DNA of 13,306 bases from Lawsonibacter sp. (GCA_022798855.1 JAAWNI010000037.1:1-13306); one strand, 5' to 3'; shown: positions 6,934 to 13,303, counted from the first letter of the stretch. Made by a program: numbers and translations. Notes: generated from the sequence alone by a model not told the origin.

Positions 6934-7059
6934 ATGACAGCAAAAGAAGCCATCCGGGAACTGGAACACATGAAGCAGTACAGCACCGCGAAAGCCATTC
7001 CCGCTCTGGACTGCGCCATCAAGGCGCTGAAGGAGAAGGCGGAACGGGAAAAAGAGTAA
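6934..7059 (+). CDS. Small helical protein, 41 aa, unknown function
   Basis: This short ORF is charged and predicted to be mostly helical: MTAKEAIRELEHMKQYST, then an AIPALDCAIKALKEKAE segment. The pattern (EAI..L..M......A...AI.AL) resembles small orphan proteins carried by phages and mobile elements of Clostridia, but I cannot name a family. I chose ATG 6934 because the AGAGGGAG ribosome site lies about 10 nt upstream; an in-frame upstream extension would start inside the promoter. It has its own promoter and a strong hairpin directly behind it, so it is a complete single-gene unit. Translation is likely but unproven; a small RNA with a chance ORF is the alternative. Confidence 0.65.
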   Translation: MTAKEAIRELEHMKQYSTAKAIPALDCAIKALKEKAEREKE

Positions 7060-7062
7060 GTC

Positions 7063-7092
7063 AAAGCCCCCCGGCATGAGCCGGGGGGCTTT
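7063..7092. terminator. Hairpin terminator between converging genes
   Basis: A perfect 12-bp stem (AAAGCCCCCCGG at 7063-7074, CCGGGGGGCTTT at 7081-7092) with a 6-nt loop. It lies 3 bp after the small ORF and 48 bp past the stop of the oppositely oriented Nudix gene. The AAA/TTT flanks make it usable from both sides, although the T run is short. Confidence 0.7.
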
Positions 7093-7140
7093 GCGCCTGT
7101 ATCAACAACTAATTGCGGCTAAAACCGCCGCTGTCTCTTG

Positions 7141-7764
7141 CTAATGGTACAGCTCCTTGCATATCTGTATCAAATTGCGGGTGATCCGCCCGGTCAGGCC
7201 CCAGATGGCCCGGCCCTGCCAGGGGTAGACGGGGACGTTCTCCCTCCCCCTCTGCCACTTGTAGCTCCGGGGGATGCCGATAAGCTCATAGGGGAAGTTC
7301 TCCGCCGGGGTGGGGATCAGCTCATACTCATATTCAATTGGGGCGGTGTTCAGCAGGTGGGACAGGGGGACGTAAAAGACCTCCTCCACCTCCGCCGGGC
7401 TGGGAACCATCCGCTCCAGGGCTTTGGCGTCCACCGCGCCCAGCACGGGCCACATGAGGAAGTTGGCCCGGTGGGCGATGAAATCCAGCCGGCCCAGCAG
7501 CTTAATCTGTCCGCTGGGGATGGCCAGCTCCTCCCAAGTCTCCCGCAGGGCGCACTCCTCCGGTGCCTCCCCCGCTTCCATCCGGCCCCCGGGGAAGCAG
7601 GCCTCCCCCGGCTGGCGGCGCAAGGTGGAGGCCCGGACCTCGTAGAGCAGGCACAGCTCGCCCTCCCGCTCCACCAAAGGCACCAGCACCGCATAGGAGC
7701 GTTGGGCGTCCATCAGGCCGGGCTGGCGGACCCTGAGCATATCTTCCAGCTTTTCCATCTTCAT
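7141..7764 (-). CDS. Nudix hydrolase, CoA-pyrophosphatase-like
   Basis: This cytoplasmic protein of about 207 residues should cleave a nucleoside-diphosphate-linked compound. The Nudix box spans residues 60-82 (GRMEAGE, then the catalytic RETWEEL), but the usual glycine near its end is alanine (EELAI). Just before it, LLYEVRASTLRRQPGE followed by FPGG matches the extra signature of the CoA/acyl-CoA pyrophosphatase (NudL/CoaX8-like) group, so CoA or a derivative is the likely substrate. I chose ATG 7764; an AGGATG ribosome site lies 9-14 nt upstream. A GTG at 7788 would extend the protein into a TGTAGGG repeat and is less likely. It is probably the last gene of the DUF1934-argS operon, separated from argS by that repeat. 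Confidence 0.85.
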   Translation of the reverse strand: MKMEKLEDMLRVRQPGLMDAQRSYAVLVPLVEREGELCLLYEVRASTLRRQPGEACFPGGRMEAGEAPEECALRETWEELAIPSGQIKLLGRLDFIAHRANFLMWPVLGAVDAKALERMVPSPAEVEEVFYVPLSHLLNTAPIEYEYELIPTPAENFPYELIGIPRSYKWQRGRENVPVYPWQGRAIWGLTGRITRNLIQICKELYH

Positions 7765-7777
7765 GGCAGTCACATCC

Positions 7778-7905
7778 TGTAGGGACACGACTTGTCGTGT
7801 CCGTCTTCCCAGCCTGCTTCAACTATCGGGCGGCCACAACAAACCATGTCCGTTCGCCCGGTCTACCGCACCTATTGGGCGGCCACGACAAGTCGTGGCC
7901 CTACA
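7778..7905. repeat. TGTAGGG repeat, copy 2, between argS and the Nudix gene
   Basis: The unit starts TGTAGGG (7778-7784) and ends CCCTACA (7899-7905). Each end is a near-perfect hairpin: GGACACGAC-TT-GTCGTGTCC (7783-7802) and GGCCACGAC-AA-GTCGTGGCC (7881-7900). A more decayed third module (near 7829-7860) lies between them. The right end holds the argS stop codon. The left end reaches to within 13 bp of the Nudix start codon. Confidence 0.85.
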
Positions 7906-9658
7906 TCTTCTCTGGTGCGGTGACGCCCAGCAGGTTCAGGCCGTTGGCCAGGACGGACCGGACGGTGTCGGCCAGCTTGAGCCGGGCGGCGAGGACATCA
8001 GGCTCCTCCCCTTTCAGGCGGCAGGCGTTATAAAAGCGGTGGAAGTCGCCGGCCAGGGCGGTGAGGTAGCGGTTGATCCGGCTGGGGTCGTAGTCACGGG
8101 CGGCGAGGTGGAGCTCCTCTGGGTACTGGGCCAGGGACTTCACCAGGGCCAGCTCCTCCGCCGCTGTAAGTACGGCGGCGTCCACAGCCCCAGCGGCAGG
8201 GACGGCAGCTCCATCCTCCCCGGCCAGCCGGGCGATGAGGGAGCAGATGCGGGCGTGGGCGTACTGGACGTAGTACACCGGGTTCTCGCTGTCCTGCCGG
8301 ACGGCCAGGTCCAAATCGAAATCCAGGGGGCTGGTGGCGGCCCGGTTGTTGAAATAGTACCGGGCGGCGTCTACGCTGATCTCATCCAGCAGGTCGTGGA
8401 GGGCGATGGCCTTGCCCGTCCGCTTGGACATGCGCACCGGCTTGCCGTCCTGGAGGAGGTTCACCAGCTGCATGAGCACGATGACCAGCCGGTGGGAGCC
8501 GTCCAGGCCCAGGCCGTCCAAGGCGGCCTGGAGCCGGGCCACATGGCCGTGGTGGTCGGCCCCCCAGATGTTGATGGCCAGGTCGAACTTGCGCTCCTCC
8601 AGCTTGTTGCGGTGGTAGGCGATGTCGGCGGCGAAGTAGGTGTAAAAGCCGTTGGCCCGGCGCAGGACGTCGTCCTTCAGGTCCAGCTTGTCCACCTGCT
8701 CCTGGGTCTTGCCCTCGGCCATGTACTTTTTCTTCAGCAGCTCGGTGGTGTTCAGCCACAGGGCCCCGTCCTTCTCATAGGTCCAGCCCTTGCCGGTGAG
8801 CAGCTGGACAGTCTCAACCACATAGCCGCTGTTGTGGAGGGAGGACTCCAAAAACCACTGGTCGTACTGGATGCCGTATTTTTTCAAGTCCTCTTCCATC
8901 TTGGGGATGTTCCGCTCCAGGCCGAACTGAGCCATCTGTTCCATCCAGTCCTCCTCGGCGGTGCCGCCTGGGAAGGAAACCCCCTCCTGGGCCAGAAAGC
9001 CCTGGGCCAGCTCCCTGATGTCGCCCCCCTGGTAGCCGTCCTCGGGGAACTGGTAATTATCCTCCCCCAGGGTGAGCTGCATGCACCGGGCATAAATGGA
9101 CCGGGCGAACTTGTTGATCTGGTTGCCGGCGTCGTTGACGTAGAACTCCTTCCACACGTCCCAGCCGTCCCGGGCCAGCACGTTGGCCAGGGTGTCCCCC
9201 AGCACGCCGCCCCGGGCGTTGCCCATGTGCATGGGGCCGGTGGGGTTGGCGGAGACAAACTCCACCATCACCTTTTTGCCCGCGCCCCCCGCGCCGGAGC
9301 CGTAAGCGGCCCCCTCCGACTCCACGGTGGACAGCACCTCGCCGTACCACTTGGGGCCCAAGGTGAAGTTCAGGAAGCCGGGTCCGGCGATCTCCACCTT
9401 GCCGAAGTAGCTGCCCTCCAGCTCCAGGTGGTCCACGATGGCCTGGGCGATGGCCCGGGGGGCCATATGGAGGGCCTTGGCCCCCGCCATGGCGAATGAG
9501 GAGGCATAGTCCCCGTGGGAGGCATCCTTGGGAATCTCAATGGTGGCCTTTACCGCTCCGCCCCCGGCGGGCAGGGCCCCCGCGGCGGAGGCCCGCTCAT
9601 AGGCGGCCTGGGTCAGATCGGCCACCTGGTCCTTGGCGGACTGGATCATGTTTGTCAT
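7901..9658 (-). CDS. argS: Arginyl-tRNA synthetase
   Basis: This class I synthetase of about 585 residues charges tRNA-Arg with arginine in the cytoplasm. The N-terminal domain carries the tRNA D-loop recognition region (about 1-105). The HIGH-type motif is HMGNA (144-148) in SANPTGPMHMGNARGG, the KMSKS-type loop is MSKRTG (410-415), and the C-terminal DALR anticodon-binding domain (about 470-585) ends in a normal LLGVTAPEKM. Length is typical. I placed the start at ATG 9658, preceded by GAGGTG at 7 nt; an open frame to 9745 runs into a repeat and has no ribosome site. It follows DUF1934, a pairing seen in Bacillus (ywiB-argS). Oddly, its TAG stop codon is part of a TGTAGGG repeat. Confidence 0.97.
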   Translation of the reverse strand: MTNMIQSAKDQVADLTQAAYERASAAGALPAGGGAVKATIEIPKDASHGDYASSFAMAGAKALHMAPRAIAQAIVDHLELEGSYFGKVEIAGPGFLNFTLGPKWYGEVLSTVESEGAAYGSGAGGAGKKVMVEFVSANPTGPMHMGNARGGVLGDTLANVLARDGWDVWKEFYVNDAGNQINKFARSIYARCMQLTLGEDNYQFPEDGYQGGDIRELAQGFLAQEGVSFPGGTAEEDWMEQMAQFGLERNIPKMEEDLKKYGIQYDQWFLESSLHNSGYVVETVQLLTGKGWTYEKDGALWLNTTELLKKKYMAEGKTQEQVDKLDLKDDVLRRANGFYTYFAADIAYHRNKLEERKFDLAINIWGADHHGHVARLQAALDGLGLDGSHRLVIVLMQLVNLLQDGKPVRMSKRTGKAIALHDLLDEISVDAARYYFNNRAATSPLDFDLDLAVRQDSENPVYYVQYAHARICSLIARLAGEDGAAVPAAGAVDAAVLTAAEELALVKSLAQYPEELHLAARDYDPSRINRYLTALAGDFHRFYNACRLKGEEPDVLAARLKLADTVRSVLANGLNLLGVTAPEKM

Positions 9659-9688
9659 TTGTCTGCACCTCGTTCTCTGTATTCCGTG

Positions 9689-9760
9689 TGTAGGGGCGGA
9701 CATTGTCCGCCTGTCTGTATTCGATTCTTGATAGCGCGGGCGCACGATGTGCGCCCCTGC
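9689..9760. repeat. TGTAGGG repeat, copy 3, between DUF1934 and argS
   Basis: It begins TGTAGGGGCG (9689-9698) and ends CGCCCCTGCA (9751-9760), one mismatch from a perfect inverted repeat. It holds two hairpin modules, GGCGGACA-T-TGTCCGCC (9695-9711) and GGGCGCAC-GAT-GTGCGCCC (near 9738-9756), separated by about 26 bp. Both modules recur in copy 4 at 13147. It lies within the transcribed spacer, 17 bp upstream of the argS ribosome site. Confidence 0.85.
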
Positions 9761-9771
9761 AAGACCGCCCC

Positions 9772-10221
9772 TTACTGCTTCAAGCTCCCCAGGCCCTCCT
9801 CCGTCTCCTTCACACTGATCCGGAAGATGCTGCGGCCGGCCAGGGCGTGGTCTACCTCGATGGCGTAATCCACCTCGATATCGCCCCCCTGGTCGCTGAG
9901 CTGGGCCAGAAGATGGCGGGTATGCACACCTACCGACATCGCGCCATAGGGTGTATTGTACATGGACAGATGGCGGCGGCCCTCCTGAAACACCATCTGT
10001 GAGTTAAACTCCCCCACCCGCAGGAGGGTGACCTGGCCGCCCTCCACCTGGAAGGTGGTCAGGGTGCCGCCCAGGCCGGTGAGCTCGCTCTCCTGGTAGG
10101 AGAGGATGTAGCTCTCCCCCTCCCTGGACAGGCGGCCCTTGGTGACCAGCTCTGTAATATCTGGGGCCATGCCCTCATATTTCTGCATCCCTTTGATGGA
10201 GATGACCACATCTTTTTCCAT
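9772..10221 (-). CDS. DUF1934 (YwiB-like) beta-barrel protein
   Basis: This 149-residue protein matches the DUF1934 family, a calycin-like beta-barrel of unknown biochemical role. Recognisable features are the start MEKDVVISIKGMQ, a SYQESELTGLGGTLTTFQVE stretch, FNSQMVFQEGRRHLSMYNTPYG, and a C-terminal half of alternating strands ending GGDIEVDYAIEVDHALAG. Length is typical. AGGAGG lies 5 nt before the ATG. It is the first gene of the operon that continues into argS, as ywiB does in Bacillus, so a link to translation or to arginine supply has been suspected, but no function is established. The frame is intact and nothing is odd about it apart from the repeat behind it. Confidence 0.88.
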   Translation of the reverse strand: MEKDVVISIKGMQKYEGMAPDITELVTKGRLSREGESYILSYQESELTGLGGTLTTFQVEGGQVTLLRVGEFNSQMVFQEGRRHLSMYNTPYGAMSVGVHTRHLLAQLSDQGGDIEVDYAIEVDHALAGRSIFRISVKETEEGLGSLKQ

Positions 10222-10276
10222 TGGGGCCTCCTACTGGCTGTGTTTTTTGATGGTCCTTTTGGGGACGAACGGTGGT

Positions 10277-10305
10277 ATTATACACAGTTTGAGCCGCCGT
10301 GTAAA
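10277..10305 (-). promoter_or_regulatory. Promoter of the DUF1934-argS-Nudix operon
   Basis: On the minus strand TTTACA (10305-10300), a 17-nt spacer and a consensus TATAAT (10282-10277). It lies 56 nt upstream of the DUF1934 start. Confidence 0.8.
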
Positions 10306-10368
10306 GTGTCTTCTCTATTGTATGTCATATTGTCTGAAAAAACAAGTGGAATTGCCGTGTTTCTCCAT

Positions 10369-10396
10369 TTGACAAATTTAAAATGAACGCTATAAT
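10369..10396 (+). promoter_or_regulatory. Full-consensus sigma-A promoter of the 137-aa gene
   Basis: TTGACA (10369-10374), a 16-nt spacer and TATAAT (10391-10396). Both hexamers match consensus exactly. It lies 44 nt before the ATG, back to back with the DUF1934 operon promoter. Confidence 0.88.
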
Positions 10397-10440
10397 GCTA
10401 TATAGAATCATTCCGCGCCTGGAGAGGAGGCCCTTCCAAA

Positions 10441-10854
10441 ATGAATTTGGAATTGAATAAAAAACAGTTCCGGCGGCTGCTGGACCTGGTTTATATTGGG
10501 AACTGGATTTTGAACTCCACCCGTGGGGACCAGCGCTTCGCCGACTATGACGAGGTGGAGAGCCTGCTTTTTGGCCGGGCCGCCCTGGAGGGCATGCCCC
10601 AGCTGGCGGAGCTGTACCAGGGGGAGGTCATCCCCTCCCGGGCCTTTGTGGAGGGGGGCATCCACGAGGCCATTGTGGAGTATGAGAACAACGTGTTCTT
10701 TGAGATCCTGGCCGAGGACCTGGCCCGCCGGGACATGGACGACGCCCCCATCGACGAGACGAACTACGCCGAGCTCACCAGCCGCATCGACGCCTATATC
10801 GCCGAGTTCGAGGAGCACGGAACGGACCACATCCTGGTGGATATCGAGGACTGA
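10441..10854 (+). CDS. Acidic 137-aa protein of unknown function
   Basis: I cannot assign this protein to a named family. It has no signal peptide or membrane segment and is strongly acidic, especially its C-terminal half (DMDDAPIDETNYAEL; it ends HILVDIED). The N-terminus, LNKKQFRRLLDLVYIGNWIL, looks like a packed helix and resembles short cytosolic proteins found across Clostridia. Tryptophan and aromatic residues cluster at 18-36, then long helices follow. The start is clear: GGAGAGGAGG lies 10 nt before the ATG. It is monocistronic, with an ideal promoter upstream and a perfect terminator after it, which suggests strong and steady expression. The coding frame is certain; function is open. 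Confidence 0.85.
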   Translation: MNLELNKKQFRRLLDLVYIGNWILNSTRGDQRFADYDEVESLLFGRAALEGMPQLAELYQGEVIPSRAFVEGGIHEAIVEYENNVFFEILAEDLARRDMDDAPIDETNYAELTSRIDAYIAEFEEHGTDHILVDIED

Positions 10855-10878
10855 CCCGGCCCCCTGAGGACATGTGAG

Positions 10879-10910
10879 AACCGGCGCGGCATAATGCCGC
10901 GCCGGTTTTT
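10879..10910 (+). terminator. Rho-independent terminator of the 137-aa gene
   Basis: A perfect 12-bp stem (AACCGGCGCGGC at 10879-10890, GCCGCGCCGGTT at 10896-10907) with a 5-nt loop, ending in TTTTT (10906-10910). It sits between two converging genes, but only the plus-strand side has a proper T run. Confidence 0.9.
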
Positions 10911-10932
10911 CGCAAATGGCTCCCGCCGCCGT

Positions 10933-11283
10933 TTACTGCTCCTTGGCCGGGAAAACGATCCCGACCACACTGACGTTGACGGCGGACACCGCAAGGCCGC
11001 TCATGGACTCAATGGCGTTTTTCACCGCCTCCTGCACGGCCTTCCCCATCTCCGGGATGGTGTGTCCGTAGGCCATGAGGACGGCCATGGTGATTACCAC
11101 CTGCTCCTCCTCCAGCTTGACGTGGACGCCTTTGGCGGCATTTTTTTTGCTCGGGTTGGCCAGGCTGCTCACGCCCTCCACCTCCAGGGCGGCGGCGGCG
11201 GAGATGGCCGCCAGCACCTCCTCGGAAATATGGACGTTGCCCAGCTCCTCACAGCGGGAGACGTAATCCTTGCTGTCGCTCAT
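10933..11283 (-). CDS. Asp23/Gls24-family envelope stress protein
   Basis: This protein of about 116 residues belongs to the Asp23/Gls24 family, small proteins tied to cell-envelope stress or fatty-acid and wall metabolism in Gram-positives. Family marks are GNVHISEEVLAAISAAAALEVEGVSSL at the N-terminal half and KGVHVKLEEEQVVITMAVLMAYGHTIPEMGKAVQEAVKNAIESMSGLAV, ending VSVVGIVFP. No membrane segment is present, so it is cytosolic or membrane-associated through a partner. I start it at ATG 11283, with AGGAG 9 nt upstream; an in-frame ATG at 11313 has no ribosome site. It has its own promoter and stands alone here, unlike many Clostridia where it lies near nusB. Confidence 0.92.
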   Translation of the reverse strand: MSDSKDYVSRCEELGNVHISEEVLAAISAAAALEVEGVSSLANPSKKNAAKGVHVKLEEEQVVITMAVLMAYGHTIPEMGKAVQEAVKNAIESMSGLAVSAVNVSVVGIVFPAKEQ

Positions 11284-11324
11284 GTGATACCACTCCTGTT
11301 CCCAGTTTTCCAACGGTCCCTGTT

Positions 11325-11353
11325 ATTTTACCACACTTTTTTCCATTTGACAA
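11325..11353 (-). promoter_or_regulatory. Promoter of the Asp23-family gene
   Basis: On the minus strand TTGTCA (11353-11348), a 17-nt spacer and TAAAAT (11330-11325), with an extended TGG just before the -10. It lies about 40 nt upstream of the ATG. Confidence 0.75.
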
Positions 11354-11540
11354 CTGCGGGAAAGAAAAACTTTGCAACCCTCCGCCTATGGAAAACATAT
11401 GGCCGGGAATACCGGAATATGCCCTGTCCCACGGGGCTGTCCGTTTGGCGCAAAACGGTCGGACAAAACTGTATGAACGGCCCCTGGAGATGGCGCCGAA
11501 GTGGTGGATTCCGGGCTTTTTCCGTGATTTGACGCTGCTT

Positions 11541-12218
11541 TCAGGACTCAGCCTTTGCGAAAGGCCCTTTCAACCCCTTGCAGCTTTTCAGGATCCGGTA
11601 GACTTCCTGTCCGCCTTTTCGCCCGAACCGGCGCAGAGAATCTAAGTAGATTACCTTTGGCGTCGCGCCCTCCTCTAAAATACTCTGGATGTCCGACAGC
11701 CGGCCACAAAACTCCGTGTTCGCGAACGCCGCCGAAAGCGTCCGCTGAATCCGCTGCCTTTCCTGATAGGCGGCGGAAAATTGACCGATATCCACCGTCT
11801 TGCGGTAGGAACGGATCAGGTTCGCCCGCTCGCTGTTTTCATTCACGGTAAGGATGCCGTGCTCAATGCTCTCGCTCAGCGCCACCCTGTGCTTTGTCCC
11901 TGAGCGCTCCTGCCAGTAGTCCCGGACGGCCTGAAAGCCGTTGTCATTGCTGACGATCACTAAATTCCGGCACTGTTCAGCGCCAAACAGCGCGCCGGCC
12001 TTGCTGGCAATGTAGAAGTCCAGGCCGTTTTTTCTCTTTATGAGCAGCTTGCAGGTTTCAAATCCACACCTGGCGCGCTGAATGTTCTGCAAGTGGCGCT
12101 GTTCAATGGCAAGAGCGGCGTCACTATAAAAAAGAATCACGCAGTCAGAGGACAGGAGGAACTCCGTCCCCCGCATTCCCAAATTCCTGACGTTTTCATA
12201 GTCGACCAAAAAATGCAT
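11541..12218 (-). CDS. PIN/NYN-like domain protein, putative RNase
   Basis: This protein of about 225 residues starts with a Rossmann-like PIN/NYN fold. The acidic residues of a metal-dependent nuclease are in the expected places: D6 in HFLVDYENV, D67 in NGLDFYIAS and D92 in VIVSNDNGF, with FYSD (30-33) on the second strand. Residues from about 125 form a helical C-terminal region that ends in YLDSLRRFGRKGGQEVYRILK, shared with PIN-like proteins of Clostridia. The target RNA is unknown. I chose ATG 12218, with AAGGAGG 8 nt upstream; the frame stays open to 12299 without a ribosome site. It lies 77 bp downstream of the DUF5714 gene on the same strand. Codon use is less GC-rich than in argS or the ABC genes, hinting at transfer. 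The fold is likely; nuclease activity is inferred. Confidence 0.8.
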   Translation of the reverse strand: MHFLVDYENVRNLGMRGTEFLLSSDCVILFYSDAALAIEQRHLQNIQRARCGFETCKLLIKRKNGLDFYIASKAGALFGAEQCRNLVIVSNDNGFQAVRDYWQERSGTKHRVALSESIEHGILTVNENSERANLIRSYRKTVDIGQFSAAYQERQRIQRTLSAAFANTEFCGRLSDIQSILEEGATPKVIYLDSLRRFGRKGGQEVYRILKSCKGLKGPFAKAES

Positions 12219-12239
12219 GGGCCGGCCCTCCTTTTTGAC

Positions 12240-12245
12240 AGTATA
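12240..12245 (-). promoter_or_regulatory. Possible extended -10 (TGTGG-TATACT) before the PIN-like gene
   Basis: TATACT (12245-12240, minus strand) follows TGTGG, but no -35 is evident. Transcription would begin at the ribosome site itself, giving an almost leaderless message. Read-through from the DUF5714 gene is the alternative. Confidence 0.3.
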
Positions 12246-12295
12246 CCACAGCTTTCTTGTGAGGACAGCCATATTGATGGACATCCTTCGACTCA

Positions 12296-13003
12296 TCAAA
12301 GCAAACTTTCATGATTTGGCTTTGAAAATGGGCAGCGTTTTCCAATACATTGGTTGTTTTGGGCCGCGTAGCCACATGTAATTTCCCGCCGCGCCATGTC
12401 TATTCCAAAATTCTCCCGCACAAAGTCCACAGCGGCCAAAATAGACAGAAACGAGTCCCTTTTGCAGCACCGGGGGCCGCCAATGGCTCCAATCCGCTCC
12501 AGCGCTTTTGAGGTCATCAGATTGGACAGGCCAAAGGGCTCTGCCGACAGCGGCGTGGATTTTGAGATGATCGACACAAACATACCGGCGCTGATGCCGG
12601 CCCCGCAGGCGCCCCAAAAGCCGCAGGCGCCTCCGGGGACGCTCCTTCCACGGCTCATCATCTCCACCAGCGCCTGCTGGAGGTCGATCTCTCCGCCCGC
12701 GTTTTTATACGCGGTCAGCAGCGCCGCGCCCACCATGATGTGGTGTTCCGGCCCGTGCATATGGCAGAACGGCTGGGCCATCATGCTGTTTATAATCTCA
12801 ATTGGATCTTTTGATGCTGCCTCCAGACATAATCCGATCAGTGAATCCATTCCCGCTGTGTGGCACGCATCGCAGACATAGTGTCCGCTGACGCAACGGG
12901 TCTTGCTGGGTTCCTTTTTGCGGCAGACAGCGCACTCCATCATTTCATCTGTTTCCAGATACTCCAGCGGAGCGCCGCAGATCAAACATTCTTCTTTCAT
13001 CAT
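12296..13003 (-). CDS. DUF5714-type Cys-rich protein
   Basis: This 235-residue protein looks like the DUF5714 family of anaerobic bacteria and archaea, for which no function is established. The N-terminus is a zinc-ribbon-like region with CLIC (CxxC) at 6-9, CAVC at 24-27, then a CVSGHYVCDAC segment. The core has MHGPEHHIMVGAALLTAYKN, a glycine- and cysteine-rich VPGGACGFWGACGAGISAGM stretch, SKSTPLSAEPFGLSNLMTSKALERIG and GGPRCCKRDSFLS, ending QCIGKRCPFS. The many conserved Cys and His suggest metal or iron-sulfur binding, or redox chemistry; that is inference. Tandem ATG codons (13003, 13000) follow a G-rich ribosome site (GGGGGG). It is upstream of the PIN-like gene and may share its transcript. 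Base composition is lower in GC than most of the window. Confidence 0.78.
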   Translation of the reverse strand: MMKEECLICGAPLEYLETDEMMECAVCRKKEPSKTRCVSGHYVCDACHTAGMDSLIGLCLEAASKDPIEIINSMMAQPFCHMHGPEHHIMVGAALLTAYKNAGGEIDLQQALVEMMSRGRSVPGGACGFWGACGAGISAGMFVSIISKSTPLSAEPFGLSNLMTSKALERIGAIGGPRCCKRDSFLSILAAVDFVRENFGIDMARREITCGYAAQNNQCIGKRCPFSKPNHESLL

Positions 13004-13028
13004 GATGTACCCCCCAACTTTTTATTTC

Positions 13029-13057
13029 ATTGTCTATATGATACCACACCCTGTCAA
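13029..13057 (-). promoter_or_regulatory. Putative promoter of the DUF5714 gene
   Basis: On the minus strand a consensus TTGACA (13057-13052), 17 nt and GACAAT (13034-13029, four of six consensus bases). It lies about 25 nt before the start codon. Confidence 0.55.
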
Positions 13058-13146
13058 CCTGCCGCAAGGAGGACAGCGCTGGCATCAGGATGTTCCATCA
13101 GCCCCACCTCCAAGCATCAGGGAAGTGTCCCATTCGCGGATTTTTA

Positions 13147-13196
13147 TGTAGGGGCGGACATTGTCCGCCCGCGGGCGCACACTGTGCGCCCCTACA
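13147..13196. repeat. TGTAGGG repeat, copy 4 (compact 50-bp form)
   Basis: It runs from TGTAGGGGCG (13147-13156) to CGCCCCTACA (13187-13196), a perfect 10-bp terminal inverted repeat. It consists of two abutting hairpin modules, GGCGGACA-T-TGTCCGCC and GGGCGCAC-ACT-GTGCGCCC. The first is identical to that of copy 3. Confidence 0.88.
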
Positions 13197-13236
13197 GAGC
13201 GCACCAATTATAGCAATCATCAGAATTGCTGGCAAA

Positions 13237-13303
13237 TGTAGGGCGGGACGACCTCGGCCCGCCGTCCTGCCGCAAACGGCGCGCCGGGTCGTCGCGCCCT
13301 ACG
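13237..13303. repeat. TGTAGGG repeat, copy 5, at the window edge
   Basis: It begins TGTAGGGCGGGACGACC (13237-13253) and ends near GGGTCGTCGCGCCCTACG (13286-13303). The two ends are imperfect inverted repeats, with a GCCGTCCTGCCGC...GGCGCGCC palindromic middle. It lies 40 bp from copy 4, so the two form a tandem pair. Confidence 0.75.

Noticed and set aside
7763..9499. Very long open frame on the plus strand opposite argS
   Set aside because: It is antisense to an intact argS gene. Its Gly/Leu/Val/Gln/His-rich translation is typical of the shadow of GC-rich codons, and it matches no family.
11388..11645. 85-codon plus-strand frame between the Asp23 and PIN-like genes
   Set aside because: It overlaps the 3' end of the PIN-like gene on the other strand, has no ribosome site or promoter, and its sequence resembles nothing I know. 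The non-overlapping part (11354-11540) shows only a small CCGTTT/AAACGG hairpin.
11541..13003. Toxin-antitoxin or defence island containing the PIN-like gene
   Set aside because: The neighbour is a 235-aa DUF5714-type protein, not an antitoxin, and no other defence genes are seen. The PIN-like fold alone is not enough.
13147..13303. CRISPR array start at the window edge
   Set aside because: The repeated units are palindromic, differ in length and interior, and lack regular spacers. They belong to the TGTAGGG repeat family.
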